36,726 bases of DNA, taken from the NCBI GenBank assembly GCA_050179135.1, contig JBFXFK010000032.1:1-36726 (forward strand), written 5' to 3'. Made by a program: the position numbers and the translations under genes. This document shows, piece by piece, positions 25,064-33,329 of the stretch (position 1 is the stretch's first letter; each line of letters begins with the position of its first letter). The notes under the pieces are model-generated. The model made no database searches. It was not told the origin of the DNA and saw nothing but the letters and a program-made list of their open reading frames with translations. The stretch is from UBA4064 sp050179135 (GTDB lineage: Bacteria; Desulfobacterota; Desulfobacteria; Desulfobacterales; Desulfatirhabdiaceae).

Positions 25064-25098
25064 CCTTCAGCCTTAACCCTTCAGCCTTCAGCCTTCAC
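25064..25098. repeat. Heptamer array, CCTTCAG type (5 units, degenerate)
   Basis: CCTTCAG, CCTTAAC, CCTTCAG, CCTTCAG, CCTTCAC in phase, ending 2 bases before the fadD stop codon. It has the same orientation relative to the minus-strand gene end as the arrays at 5044 and 8317. Confidence 0.85.
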
Positions 25099-25100
25099 CC

Positions 25101-26786
25101 TTATTTTTTAACCGCCTCTTCCCGCAGATTCTTTTTAAGAATTTTGCCCACATTGCTTTTCGGCAATTCGGACCGGAATTCGATGCTGGTCGGGAGTTTG
25201 TATGTGGCCAGATTCTGTTTGCAATATTCCATCAATTCTTTTTCCGTAACCGTCTCACCCGGTTTTAACACCACATATACCTTGATGGATTCACCCCGGG
25301 ACGGATGGGGAATACCGATTGCGGTGGCTTCCTGAACCTTGGGGTGGGCATAAAAAACTTCTTCGATATCCCGTGGATACACATTCAGCCCACCCGAGAT
25401 GATCATGTCTTTTTTCCGGTCTACAATAAAGAAATAGCCATCCGAATCCATCATGGCGATATCGCCGGTATAAAGCCAGCCATCAACCAGGGTTTTGGCG
25501 GTTTCTTCAGGCTTGTTCAGGTAGCCTTTCATGACCTGGGGGCCGCGGACGATCAATTCACCGGATTCACCAACCGGCATATCGGTTTTGCCATCCGACA
25601 AATCCACGATTCTGGCTTCTGTATCGGAAATCGGAACCCCGATGCTGCCCACCTTCCGTTTTCCGCCAAACGGATTGATATGGGTAACCGGGGTGGATTC
25701 GGTCATGCCAAAGCCCTCGACAATGACAGCACCCGTCTTCTTTTCAAATTCCCGAATAACTTCAATCGGTAATGGCGCGCTGCCGGAAAAGCATCCCTTG
25801 ATACTGGACAGATCGGTCTGATTGATTTTGGGATGATTCAACATGCCGATGTACATGGTTGGCACCAGCGGTGCAAATGTCGGTTTGAATTTGCCGATGG
25901 TTTCCAGAAGTGGTTCCGGCTGGGGTTTGGGAACCAGGATATCTCCCCATCCCATGTAGATGGCAAAATTCATGGCAACAGACAGGCCGAATACATGAAA
26001 AAACGGCAATGCGCCCAGCATCATCTCTTCTCCCCGGTTGAACCCGGGAAACCAGGCCCGAATCTGCTGAACCTGTCTGCTGAGATTGCCATGGGTCAGC
26101 ATGACGCCCTTGGACACGCCTGTCGTACCGCCGGTGTACTGATACATGGCCACATCATCAAAGGACAATTGTACGCGGGGCGGATCTGCGGATGAATTCC
26201 CCAAAACCGTTTTCCATTTAAAAACATTTTCGGCCGGTTTGACATCCGCCGCCAATCCTTTTTTCTTGCCTACCAGTGGGAAAAGCAGACTTTTGGGAAA
26301 GGGCAGATAATCCCCGATCGATGTATAGACAATCTGCTTGATCTTTGTTTTGGGGCGCAGATCAATCATCCGGTTTCCCAACAAATCGAGGGTGATCAGA
26401 ACCTTGGCGCCGGAATCATTGAATTGATGATGCAGTTCCCGATCCGAGTAGAGCGGGTTATTCATCACCACAATCCCCCCGATTTTAAGTGTGGCATAAT
26501 AGGCAATCACACAGGGAAGAACATTGGGGAGCAGAATTGCCACACTGTCTCCTTTTTTGATTCCAAAACCGGATAGACAGGATGCAAACCGGTTGACGGC
26601 TTCATCGAGATTCCGGTAATTCATCTGATAGCCCTGAAACAGTAATGCGGGATGGTTGGGAAACTCGGTTGCCGCACGTTTCAGAAAATCCGGAATGCAG
26701 ACATTTTCAAATGAAATATTTTCCGATATTCCATTTTCATAGCTTGAAAGCCATGGCTTTTCTTGATAAGTAGGAATGCTTGTCAT
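25101..26786 (-). CDS. fadD: Long-chain fatty-acid--CoA ligase
   Basis: 561 aa AMP-forming acyl-CoA synthetase. The P-loop-like motif YTGGTTGVSKGVMLTHGN is at 217-234; GFGMTESTP and GWLYTGDIA...DRKKDMIISGGLNVYPRDIEE are the A5, A7 and A8 motifs, and K548 (PKSNVGKILKK) is the adenylation lysine. It activates fatty acids for the beta-oxidation enzymes encoded on both sides. AGGAGG precedes the ATG at 26786. It is convergent with the acyl-CoA dehydrogenase and divergent from EMO; repeat copy D lies in its upstream region. Confidence 0.94.
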   Translation of the reverse strand: MTSIPTYQEKPWLSSYENGISENISFENVCIPDFLKRAATEFPNHPALLFQGYQMNYRNLDEAVNRFASCLSGFGIKKGDSVAILLPNVLPCVIAYYATLKIGGIVVMNNPLYSDRELHHQFNDSGAKVLITLDLLGNRMIDLRPKTKIKQIVYTSIGDYLPFPKSLLFPLVGKKKGLAADVKPAENVFKWKTVLGNSSADPPRVQLSFDDVAMYQYTGGTTGVSKGVMLTHGNLSRQVQQIRAWFPGFNRGEEMMLGALPFFHVFGLSVAMNFAIYMGWGDILVPKPQPEPLLETIGKFKPTFAPLVPTMYIGMLNHPKINQTDLSSIKGCFSGSAPLPIEVIREFEKKTGAVIVEGFGMTESTPVTHINPFGGKRKVGSIGVPISDTEARIVDLSDGKTDMPVGESGELIVRGPQVMKGYLNKPEETAKTLVDGWLYTGDIAMMDSDGYFFIVDRKKDMIISGGLNVYPRDIEEVFYAHPKVQEATAIGIPHPSRGESIKVYVVLKPGETVTEKELMEYCKQNLATYKLPTSIEFRSELPKSNVGKILKKNLREEAVKK

Positions 26787-26849
26787 GTTGACCTCCTGTT
26801 TGATCGAATGGCGTTATGCGAAAAAAAGTATAATCAGATTTATTTATTG

Positions 26850-26920
26850 TTTTCTGGATAACGCTTTCGGATGCTTATCGGTGGGGAATATCCCAAACGC
26901 GTTATCTGAAAAGCGCTATC
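26850..26920 (+). mobile_element. MITE-like repeat, copy D (~71 bp)
   Basis: TTTTCTGGATAACGCTTTCGG at the left and CCCAAACGCGTTATCTGAAAAGCGCTAT at the right form the inverted arms (described by position 26850-26870 and 26892-26919). The middle, TTATCGGTGGGGAATATCCC, is a shortened version of the copy A core. Orientation is as in copy A. Confidence 0.7.
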
Positions 26921-26969
26921 TGTCTGTCGTTTACCGATGGACAAGCATGACGGAATAACAAAATTTTGC

Positions 26970-26998
26970 TTGACGCACGGCGTTCCATTCATTAAACT
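26970..26998 (+). promoter_or_regulatory. sigma70 promoter of EMO-etfBA operon
   Basis: TTGACG (26970-26975), 17-base spacer, TAAACT (26993-26998). The -10 box abuts the operator at 26998-27015, so bound repressor would block it. Confidence 0.65.
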
Positions 26999-27015
26999 GA
27001 ATGAACACTCATTCA
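26998..27015. promoter_or_regulatory. Second FadR-type operator, upstream of EMO
   Basis: TGAATGA-ACAC-TCATTCA has perfect 7-bp inverted arms with the same spacing as the tetR operator. ATTCA at 26987-26991 makes a further overlapping half-site with TGAAT at 26998-27002. This ties the EMO-etfBA operon to the TetR regulator. Confidence 0.75.
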
Positions 27016-27140
27016 TTAAATGGGCGCGCGACATCCTGATGATACAGGATCGGGCATAAATACTGAAAATTTCCGCAGGGGGGCGCACCCCTGTGGTTTG
27101 GCCATGAATAATATAAATGAAGGGAGAAAGAAAGTAAAAA

Positions 27141-29213
27141 ATGGAAACCGCTTTGATCTCTCCGGCTAATGCATGGATTATGGGGATACCCGCTGTAATC
27201 TTTTCTGTTCTCATTCCGATATTGGGCGTCGCCGCATTTACCTACATTATTGCCAAACGGCTGGCGCCTCTGGTTCGGGCAAAATCCGATCCCCGTCTGG
27301 ACCGTCCGGTTGACCGGTTGATGGCCATGGTCAAATATGCCATCGGACAATACCGTCAACCCCGGTACATGATGGCCGGTGTGCTGCATATCATGCTGTT
27401 TGCCGGTTTTATGGTGTTATCGCTTCGATCCATTTCCCTGGTCATCATGGGCATCGCCGATGGCTTTGTCTTTCCGGGACTGGGAGGAATGACCGGGCAT
27501 ATCTACAACATTTTAAAAGACATCGCTGCTACCATGGTTCTGATTGCGGCTGTTGTCGCCGCAGTTCGAAGAGGAATTTTCAAACCGGCCCGGTATGCCG
27601 TGCCACCAAAATATGGAAAAGATCATACGTCAGAGGCGGTGTTTGTTCTGATGCTGATCACCACGCTGGTCACCTGTGACATGCTGTTTGAAGGAAGTCT
27701 GGTTGCGGCGCAGGTTCAGAAAGGCATTCAACCGGAATTCATCCTGCCGGCTACCGGAACATGGTTTGCGGCCAGCATGATGGGGTCAAGCGATATCGGT
27801 TTTTTGCAGAACCTGCATACCGGGGCCTATTTTTTGCATAACCTGGTTTTTTTCTTTTTTCTGTGTTTTCTCCCCATGGGCAAGCATTTTCATGTCATCA
27901 CCTCGCTTCCCAATGTCTTTATGATGAAGCTGAAGAAAGGGGTCATCAAGCCAGTTGAATGGGGTGTGGATGACAGCAAACTGGACGAGCTGAAATCGTT
28001 TGGCATCAAGAAATTTGAAGACTTTACCTGGAAACACATTCTGGATTTCTATTCCTGCGCCGATTGCGGACGCTGCTCGGATCAGTGCCCGGCCAATGCG
28101 GTCAAACGCCCGCTTTCCCCCCGGTTTATTTCCATCAAATCCCGTGATTACTGTTTTAAAAATTATCCTGTCAAAGGCGATATGACCCCGAAGGATGAGC
28201 CTCTTGTCGGTTCGATTTTCAGTGAAGATGAAATCTGGTCCTGTACCACGTGCGGCGCCTGTGAGGCCGAGTGTCCCATTTTTATTGAATATATTGATAA
28301 AATTGTGGATTTGCGGCGGGGCATGGTCGATGAGGGCATGGTACCCCAGTCATTGCAGAAACCCCTGAAGGCCATTGAAAAACGCGGCAATCCCTGGGGT
28401 AAAATGGAGAAAAAGCGGTCCGAGTGGATCAAGGGACTGCCGGAAACCTGCGAAGTCAAACTCTTTGAAAAAGGTGATACGGCCGAAACCCTGTATTTTG
28501 TGGACAGCATCACTTCCTATGATGACCGGATGCAGAATATTGCCAGGGCTACAGCCCGGATTCTGAGCGCAGCAGATATTGACTTCGGCATTCTGGGAAA
28601 AGATGAAAAAGATTCCGGCAATGAGGTCAGGCGGTTCGGGGAAGAAATGCTTTTTCAGGATTTGAAATCCCAGAACACCGACATGATACGGGACTCCGGC
28701 GTCAGGCAGATTATCGCATCGGATCCGCATGCCTTCAATGTTCTGAAAAATGAGTATTCGGACCTGCCGCCGGTTGAACACATCAGCCAGACCATCACCC
28801 GAAACATCAAATCCGGAAAACTCCGGCTGAAACCGGTTGAGGATCTCAGTCGGGTGTACGCCTATCATGATCCCTGTTATCTGGGGCGACATAACGGCAT
28901 TTACGATGATCCCCGTGACGCACTGGATGCCATACCCGGTTTGCGGCGGGTGGATATGCTGAAGAGTCGGGACCGCTCGTTCTGCTGCGGTGGTGGCGGA
29001 CTGATGCTGTTCTATGAACCCGAGGAAGAACAGCGCATGGGTGTTCTTCGGGTGGATATGGCCAGAAAGGCAGGCGCCAATGTCATTGTCACGGCATGCC
29101 CCTTTTGTCTGGTCAATATCGAAGATGCCATCAAGGTGGCCGGTCTGGAAGGTCAGATGGAAGCCATTGATTTGTCCGAACTGATCGAACGACAGTTGAT
29201 CACCGAAGCGTGA
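27141..29213 (+). CDS. Membrane-bound EtfAB:menaquinone oxidoreductase (EMO), degenerate first CCG domain
   Basis: 690 aa. N-terminal part (about 10-260) has five or so membrane helices with conserved-looking histidines (H83, H120, H226, H233, H249), like the heme-b NarI-type domain. Two [4Fe-4S] sets follow: C306/C309/C312/C316 and C368/C371/C374/C378. The second CCG domain is intact (C579, C615/C616, C653, C656). In the first CCG domain every expected cysteine is gone: 'GC' is D455-S456, 'CC' is D491-S492, and 'CPHC' is D528-PH-A531. Gene order EMO-etfB-etfA matches the electron route from acyl-CoA dehydrogenases to menaquinone known from syntrophs and sulfate reducers. Confidence 0.9.
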   Translation: METALISPANAWIMGIPAVIFSVLIPILGVAAFTYIIAKRLAPLVRAKSDPRLDRPVDRLMAMVKYAIGQYRQPRYMMAGVLHIMLFAGFMVLSLRSISLVIMGIADGFVFPGLGGMTGHIYNILKDIAATMVLIAAVVAAVRRGIFKPARYAVPPKYGKDHTSEAVFVLMLITTLVTCDMLFEGSLVAAQVQKGIQPEFILPATGTWFAASMMGSSDIGFLQNLHTGAYFLHNLVFFFFLCFLPMGKHFHVITSLPNVFMMKLKKGVIKPVEWGVDDSKLDELKSFGIKKFEDFTWKHILDFYSCADCGRCSDQCPANAVKRPLSPRFISIKSRDYCFKNYPVKGDMTPKDEPLVGSIFSEDEIWSCTTCGACEAECPIFIEYIDKIVDLRRGMVDEGMVPQSLQKPLKAIEKRGNPWGKMEKKRSEWIKGLPETCEVKLFEKGDTAETLYFVDSITSYDDRMQNIARATARILSAADIDFGILGKDEKDSGNEVRRFGEEMLFQDLKSQNTDMIRDSGVRQIIASDPHAFNVLKNEYSDLPPVEHISQTITRNIKSGKLRLKPVEDLSRVYAYHDPCYLGRHNGIYDDPRDALDAIPGLRRVDMLKSRDRSFCCGGGGLMLFYEPEEEQRMGVLRVDMARKAGANVIVTACPFCLVNIEDAIKVAGLEGQMEAIDLSELIERQLITEA

Positions 29214-29297
29214 AAAATCAGTTGCTGAAAACACGCTGGAATCAAAAATTTGAATATAACCGGTCAAAATAACTATAAACCAATTGTGGAGGAACGT

Positions 29298-30089
29298 ATG
29301 GAGATTTTGGTGTGCGTAAAACGGGTCCCCGACACTGCTGAAAACGAAATTGTTGTCAACAGCAAGGGGTCTGACATCGAAAGGGGCGATCTGGTCTATT
29401 CCGTCAATGAATGGGATAATTATGCGGTTGAAGAAGCCATTCAGATTCGGGACAATGTGGGCGGAACCGTTACAGTCGTAACCGTTGGAGATGATGAATC
29501 CGAAGAAGTGCTTCGCAGGGAAATGGCCATGGGCGCGGACAAGGGAATTCTGTTGTCGGATGATCTGTTCAACGGGTCTGATGGCAAGGGAATCGCCGCG
29601 ATTCTGAAAGCCGAGATTCAAAAAGGAAAATACGATCTGATCATGACCGGCGCCCTGGCAGACGATGGCGCGGGCCAGGTTGGCGGCATGCTGGCAGCGA
29701 TGCTGGATTTGCCGTATGCGTCCCTGGTCAACAAGATCGAGATCGTGAGTGACAAAATGATTCGGGTGGGCCGTGAAATCGAAGGGGGAAACCAGGAAAT
29801 CAATGAAATTGATCTGCCCTGCGTGCTCTCCATTCAGACCGGTATCAATGAACCGCGCTATGTGGGCATCCGCGGAATCCGGAAAGTGGCCAGTGTGGAA
29901 ATTCCGGTTCACAAGGCGGGAGACCTGGGTCTGGATGGAACCGTTGTCGGATCATCTGCTGCAAAAGTCAAAAAAGTCGATTATTTTGTGCCGCCCATGG
30001 GCGAGGGGGCTGAAATGCTGGAAGGCAGCACCGATGAAATCGTTGACAAACTGATTGAACTCTTGAAGGCCAAAGGAGGAATTAAGTAA
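29298..30089 (+). CDS. etfB: Electron transfer flavoprotein, beta subunit
   Basis: 263 aa from the ATG at 29298, preceded by GGAGG; a longer frame from 29250 has no ribosome site. The start MEILVCVKRVPDTAENEI, the AMP-binding region and the signature VGREIEGGNQEINEIDLPCVLSIQTG type block mark EtfB. It pairs with EtfA to carry electrons from acyl-CoA dehydrogenases to EMO. Its stop overlaps the etfA start as TAATG. Whether it bifurcates cannot be settled by eye; the EMO neighbour favours the non-bifurcating quinone-linked role. Confidence 0.95.
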   Translation: MEILVCVKRVPDTAENEIVVNSKGSDIERGDLVYSVNEWDNYAVEEAIQIRDNVGGTVTVVTVGDDESEEVLRREMAMGADKGILLSDDLFNGSDGKGIAAILKAEIQKGKYDLIMTGALADDGAGQVGGMLAAMLDLPYASLVNKIEIVSDKMIRVGREIEGGNQEINEIDLPCVLSIQTGINEPRYVGIRGIRKVASVEIPVHKAGDLGLDGTVVGSSAAKVKKVDYFVPPMGEGAEMLEGSTDEIVDKLIELLKAKGGIK

Positions 30090-31060
30090 TGGCTCAACAT
30101 ATATTTGTCTGTATTGCCCATAAAAACGGGGCTGCGGAGGATTCGGCGTTTGAACTGGCTGTTGCCGCAAAGGCAATCGATTCCGGCGCCGGCGTTACGG
30201 CATTGGTGTGCGGTGATGGCAGTGAACTGGATTCGGCGTGTCAATCTGTCACAGGCGCATATGCGGAAGTCTGGAAGATCGGCAACCCGGCCCTGGCGTA
30301 TCCCAATGCAGAGGCCATCCGGTGTGCGCTGCTCAATATTCTTCCCAAAGGCGCAATTGTGCTGGCTGCTCATGACACACTGGGCATGGATCTGGGGCCT
30401 GGACTGTCCATCAAGCTGGGAAGTGCGTTTGTTCCGGACGTGGTCGGCATCGAGGGTCTGGATGGAAATGATCTGAAACTCATCCGCCAGGAATTCGGCG
30501 GGCAGGTCAGTACGCATATTCGATGTGATGTGACCGATGGCGCTGTTATCAATATCCGTTCGGGATCGTTTCAGGCTCAGGAAGGCGCCGCATCCGGTAC
30601 CATCGTGGACAAGAGTGGCGACGCCGGTGTCATTGCGCCAAAACGGCGTTTTATTGAAGTGGTGGCTGCCGAAGTCGGAGATGTGGATATTACCAAATCC
30701 GATGTACTGGTGTCTGTTGGAAGGGGCATCGAGGATCAGGAAAATATTTCCATTGCCCAGGAACTGGCGGATGCCATCGGCGCAGTCGTTTCCTGCTCAA
30801 GGCCCATTGTCGACGCCAAATGGCTGGAAAAATCCAGACAGGTCGGAACATCCGGAAAGACGGTCAAACCCAAGGTCTATATTGCACTGGGTATCAGCGG
30901 TTCATTTCAGCACATGGGCGGACTCAAGGGAAATCCCTTTATTGTCGCCATCAACAAAAACCCGAAGGCGCCCATTTTTCAGGCTGCCGACATCGGTATC
31001 ACCCAGAATCTCCTGGAATTTGTTCCGGAACTGACGGATAAAATAAAAGAAATGAAATAA
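30089..31060 (+). CDS. etfA: Electron transfer flavoprotein, alpha subunit
   Basis: 323 aa. The C-terminal FAD domain is clear: GAVVSCSRPIVDAKWLEKSR, QVGTSGKTVKPKVYIALGISG and SFQHMGGLKG, then VAINKNPKAPIFQAADIGI and the final FVPEL block. It is last in the EMO-etfB-etfA operon, co-translated with etfB, and followed by a strong intrinsic terminator. Confidence 0.96.
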   Translation: MAQHIFVCIAHKNGAAEDSAFELAVAAKAIDSGAGVTALVCGDGSELDSACQSVTGAYAEVWKIGNPALAYPNAEAIRCALLNILPKGAIVLAAHDTLGMDLGPGLSIKLGSAFVPDVVGIEGLDGNDLKLIRQEFGGQVSTHIRCDVTDGAVINIRSGSFQAQEGAASGTIVDKSGDAGVIAPKRRFIEVVAAEVGDVDITKSDVLVSVGRGIEDQENISIAQELADAIGAVVSCSRPIVDAKWLEKSRQVGTSGKTVKPKVYIALGISGSFQHMGGLKGNPFIVAINKNPKAPIFQAADIGITQNLLEFVPELTDKIKEMK

Positions 31061-31086
31061 AGGCTGAACAAGCCAAATCACGTCTG

Positions 31087-31122
31087 CCGGCTGTCTTCCC
31101 CCGTGATGACAGCCGGTTTTTT
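31087..31122 (+). terminator. Intrinsic terminator after etfA
   Basis: CCGGCTGTC (31087-31095), 12-base loop, GACAGCCGG (31108-31116), then six T (31117-31122). It is a textbook rho-independent terminator 26 bases after the etfA stop. Confidence 0.92.
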
Positions 31123-31165
31123 GTTTCTCTTCATGATCGGGAACACATGGGTTGGGGAGTTCGAC

Positions 31166-32128
31166 ATGACAATGCTGTCAGACCGGTCAAAGACGGATTC
31201 GTCCGTTTCTGCGTCCATTATCAGACCCCCCCGGCTCACTGCCGGAGATCAGGTGGGAATCGTCGCACCGTCCGGTCCGGTGGATCAGAATCGACTGATG
31301 GCCGGTATCCGTATTCTGGAACAGTTTCAGCTTCGGCCGGTTTTATCAAAGTATCTGTTTTGTCAAAACACCTATCTGGCAGGAAGCGACCGGGAGCGGG
31401 CTGAATCGCTTAACCAGTTTTTTCATGATCCGGACATTCGGGCCATCATCTGTGCCCGGGGCGGCTATGGCGCACTTCGAATCCTGCCGTATCTGAATTT
31501 TGAGTGGATTTCCCAAAATCCCAAAATCCTGATCGGTTTCAGTGATGTTACAGCACTTTTGACGGCTGTCTACCAGCATTGCGGCCTGACCGTTTTTCAT
31601 GGACCAATGGTGTCAACCCTTCCGGATATCTCTGAAATCAGCCGGCAATCCTTTTTTCAGGCGATACATTCTGACATGCCCATGACATATCATTTCACGG
31701 AAGCCAGAATTCTGCATCCGGGTCAGGCATCCGGTATTCTCTTTGCCGGAAATCTGACCACATTGTCCCATTTACTGAAAACACCCTATGAACCCAGACT
31801 GGACGGGCATATTCTGGCGATCGAAGATATTAACGAGGCCTTGTATCGAATTGATCGAATGTTGACACAGATGATGATGGCCGGCTGTTTTGATAAAATC
31901 CGCGGCCTTGTTCTGGGCGGCTTTGATGGCTGCGGAGACAGCCTGGCCGTCCATCATTTTTTTCAAAAAGCCTTTGATCATCTTCATATTCCGATTCTGG
32001 CCGGGTGCGGCATTGGGCATGGGACAGAAAATGTGACCCTGCCCATTGGTCTGAATGCAACGATTTCCACCGAGCGCCGGTCCATTGTATTTGATGTGCC
32101 GGCTACCCGATCCCGGAGTATCTGTTGA
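31166..32128 (+). CDS. LD-carboxypeptidase (peptidase S66 family)
   Basis: 320 aa. The S66 catalytic triad is visible: nucleophile S126 (IGFSDVTALL), E220 (AIEDINEALYRIDRML) and H285 (GIGHGTEN). Family members cut the L-Lys/DAP-D-Ala bond of murein tetrapeptides during wall recycling; some MccF-type members hydrolyse peptide antibiotics. ATG at 31166 has GGGGAG upstream. A longer frame would start with GTG (31103) inside the etfA terminator and is rejected. It overlaps the next gene by one base. Confidence 0.88.
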   Translation: MTMLSDRSKTDSSVSASIIRPPRLTAGDQVGIVAPSGPVDQNRLMAGIRILEQFQLRPVLSKYLFCQNTYLAGSDRERAESLNQFFHDPDIRAIICARGGYGALRILPYLNFEWISQNPKILIGFSDVTALLTAVYQHCGLTVFHGPMVSTLPDISEISRQSFFQAIHSDMPMTYHFTEARILHPGQASGILFAGNLTTLSHLLKTPYEPRLDGHILAIEDINEALYRIDRMLTQMMMAGCFDKIRGLVLGGFDGCGDSLAVHHFFQKAFDHLHIPILAGCGIGHGTENVTLPIGLNATISTERRSIVFDVPATRSRSIC

Positions 32129-33246
32129 TGAATTTTGACCGGGTTGACCAATTGATGCGGGCCGGCGTGGATGCTACGGTGTTTCCCGGAGCTGTTTTAC
32201 TGGTTTTTAAAGAAGACCGGATCGAATTTTTCGAATCCTATGGCATGTCGGATCTGTTTTCACAGACACTCATGAGGCGGGAAACCGTTTTCGACCTGGC
32301 TTCCCTGACCAAGCCCCTCGCGACCACCCTGGCGGTCATGGAACTGGTTCGGCGGTCAGATTTTTGTATCGACCGGCCAATTGGTGACATCATCCCGGAG
32401 TTTGGGGGGACCGCATGGAACCATGTGACCACCAGACAACTGTTGTGCCATAGTGCCGGTTTTCGGGCGTATCATCCCTATTATCTGCAACTGAAAGATA
32501 TTCGGGACTCTGATCGCAAGCGATACCTGCGGCAGTGTCTTCTGAAGGAATCCCTGGTGTACCCCCCCGGGCAGGGCCGTATCTACAGTGATATTGGTTT
32601 TATGATTCTGGAATGGATGATCGAGCAGGTTTCCGGAGACCGGATGGACCGGTTTCTGGACCGGAATGTGTATGTGCCGATTGGACTGAATGGGCTGTAT
32701 TTCAACGATCTGACACAGGCTGTCAAAAAGGCTTCCTACGCTGCAACCGAGTGGTGTTCCTGGCGGCATGTGCTGTTAATCGGACAGGTTCATGATGATA
32801 ATGCCTGGATCGCAGGGGGGATCTGTGGGCATGCCGGACTGTTTGGAAGCGCCATGGAGATATACCGGCTTCTGGTGAGGCTGTTAATGGATTATCGGTT
32901 CGAGTCGGAAGACTGCTTCTTTGACAGGTCGATTCTGTCTGCCTGGTTTTCTTTTCAGACCGGTGCAGAAATTGCGCCCGGATTTGATATGCCGGGGAAA
33001 TCCAATTCATCCTGCGGGCAATATTTTTCACCCCACAGCATTGGTCATCTGGGGTTTACCGGCACATCGTTCTGGATGGACATGGAAAAGGGGATTGGCG
33101 TCATTTTATTGACGAATCGGGTGCATCCATCCCGGTATTCACGGTGCAACCCGCCATTAATTCGGACCTTCAGACCTGCGTTGCATGATGGAATCATGCG
33201 GACGATGGGCAACATATCGCCATGCCGCCCAGAATTCAGCTTGTGA
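32128..33246 (+). CDS. Serine hydrolase, class C beta-lactamase / PBP4-like family
   Basis: 372 aa. The SxxK motif is S59-LTK62 in FDLASLTKPLATT, and the second motif is YSD (153-155) in place of YxN; HAGLFG follows at about residue 230-235. No signal peptide is seen, so it is probably cytoplasmic. Family members include esterases, D-aminopeptidases and muropeptide-acting enzymes. Start ATG 32128 overlaps the LD-carboxypeptidase stop (TGATG), so the two are made together and may act on the same cell-wall fragments. Confidence 0.85.
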   Translation: MNFDRVDQLMRAGVDATVFPGAVLLVFKEDRIEFFESYGMSDLFSQTLMRRETVFDLASLTKPLATTLAVMELVRRSDFCIDRPIGDIIPEFGGTAWNHVTTRQLLCHSAGFRAYHPYYLQLKDIRDSDRKRYLRQCLLKESLVYPPGQGRIYSDIGFMILEWMIEQVSGDRMDRFLDRNVYVPIGLNGLYFNDLTQAVKKASYAATEWCSWRHVLLIGQVHDDNAWIAGGICGHAGLFGSAMEIYRLLVRLLMDYRFESEDCFFDRSILSAWFSFQTGAEIAPGFDMPGKSNSSCGQYFSPHSIGHLGFTGTSFWMDMEKGIGVILLTNRVHPSRYSRCNPPLIRTFRPALHDGIMRTMGNISPCRPEFSL

Positions 33247-33278
33247 TTTTATTTTGGTTTCTGTAAACTGATAAAGTT

Positions 33279-33307
33279 TTGTCATGATGGATTCGATAAC
33301 ATAAATA
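33279..33307 (+). promoter_or_regulatory. Likely sigma70 promoter of mreBCD-mrdA
   Basis: TTGTCA (33279-33284), 17-base spacer, TAAATA (33302-33307), 22 bases before the mreB ATG. The ribosome site of mreB is weak. Confidence 0.5.
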
Positions 33308-33329
33308 ATTCAGAACGGATAAATGAACT

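Larger units (their letters stand above)
26787..27140. other. 354-base divergent intergenic region between fadD and EMO
   Basis: Contains MITE-like copy D (26850-26920), the EMO promoter (26970-26998), a FadR-type operator with an extra half-site (26987-27015), and a small leader hairpin CAGGGG/CCCCTG (27076-27093). On the fadD side only a TATACT-like box (26828-26833, minus strand) without a convincing -35 was seen. No gene is supported. Confidence 0.6.

Noticed and set aside
28350..29912. Open frame of 520 codons on the minus strand opposite EMO and etfB
   Set aside because: It lies fully antisense to two clear genes, reads as low-complexity His/Phe/Asn-rich sequence, and has no ribosome site or family motif. 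Such frames arise from codon bias on the other strand.
31103..31165. Longer start (GTG) of the LD-carboxypeptidase
   Set aside because: The codon is inside the loop of the etfA terminator and has no ribosome site; the ATG at 31166 with GGGGAG is better.
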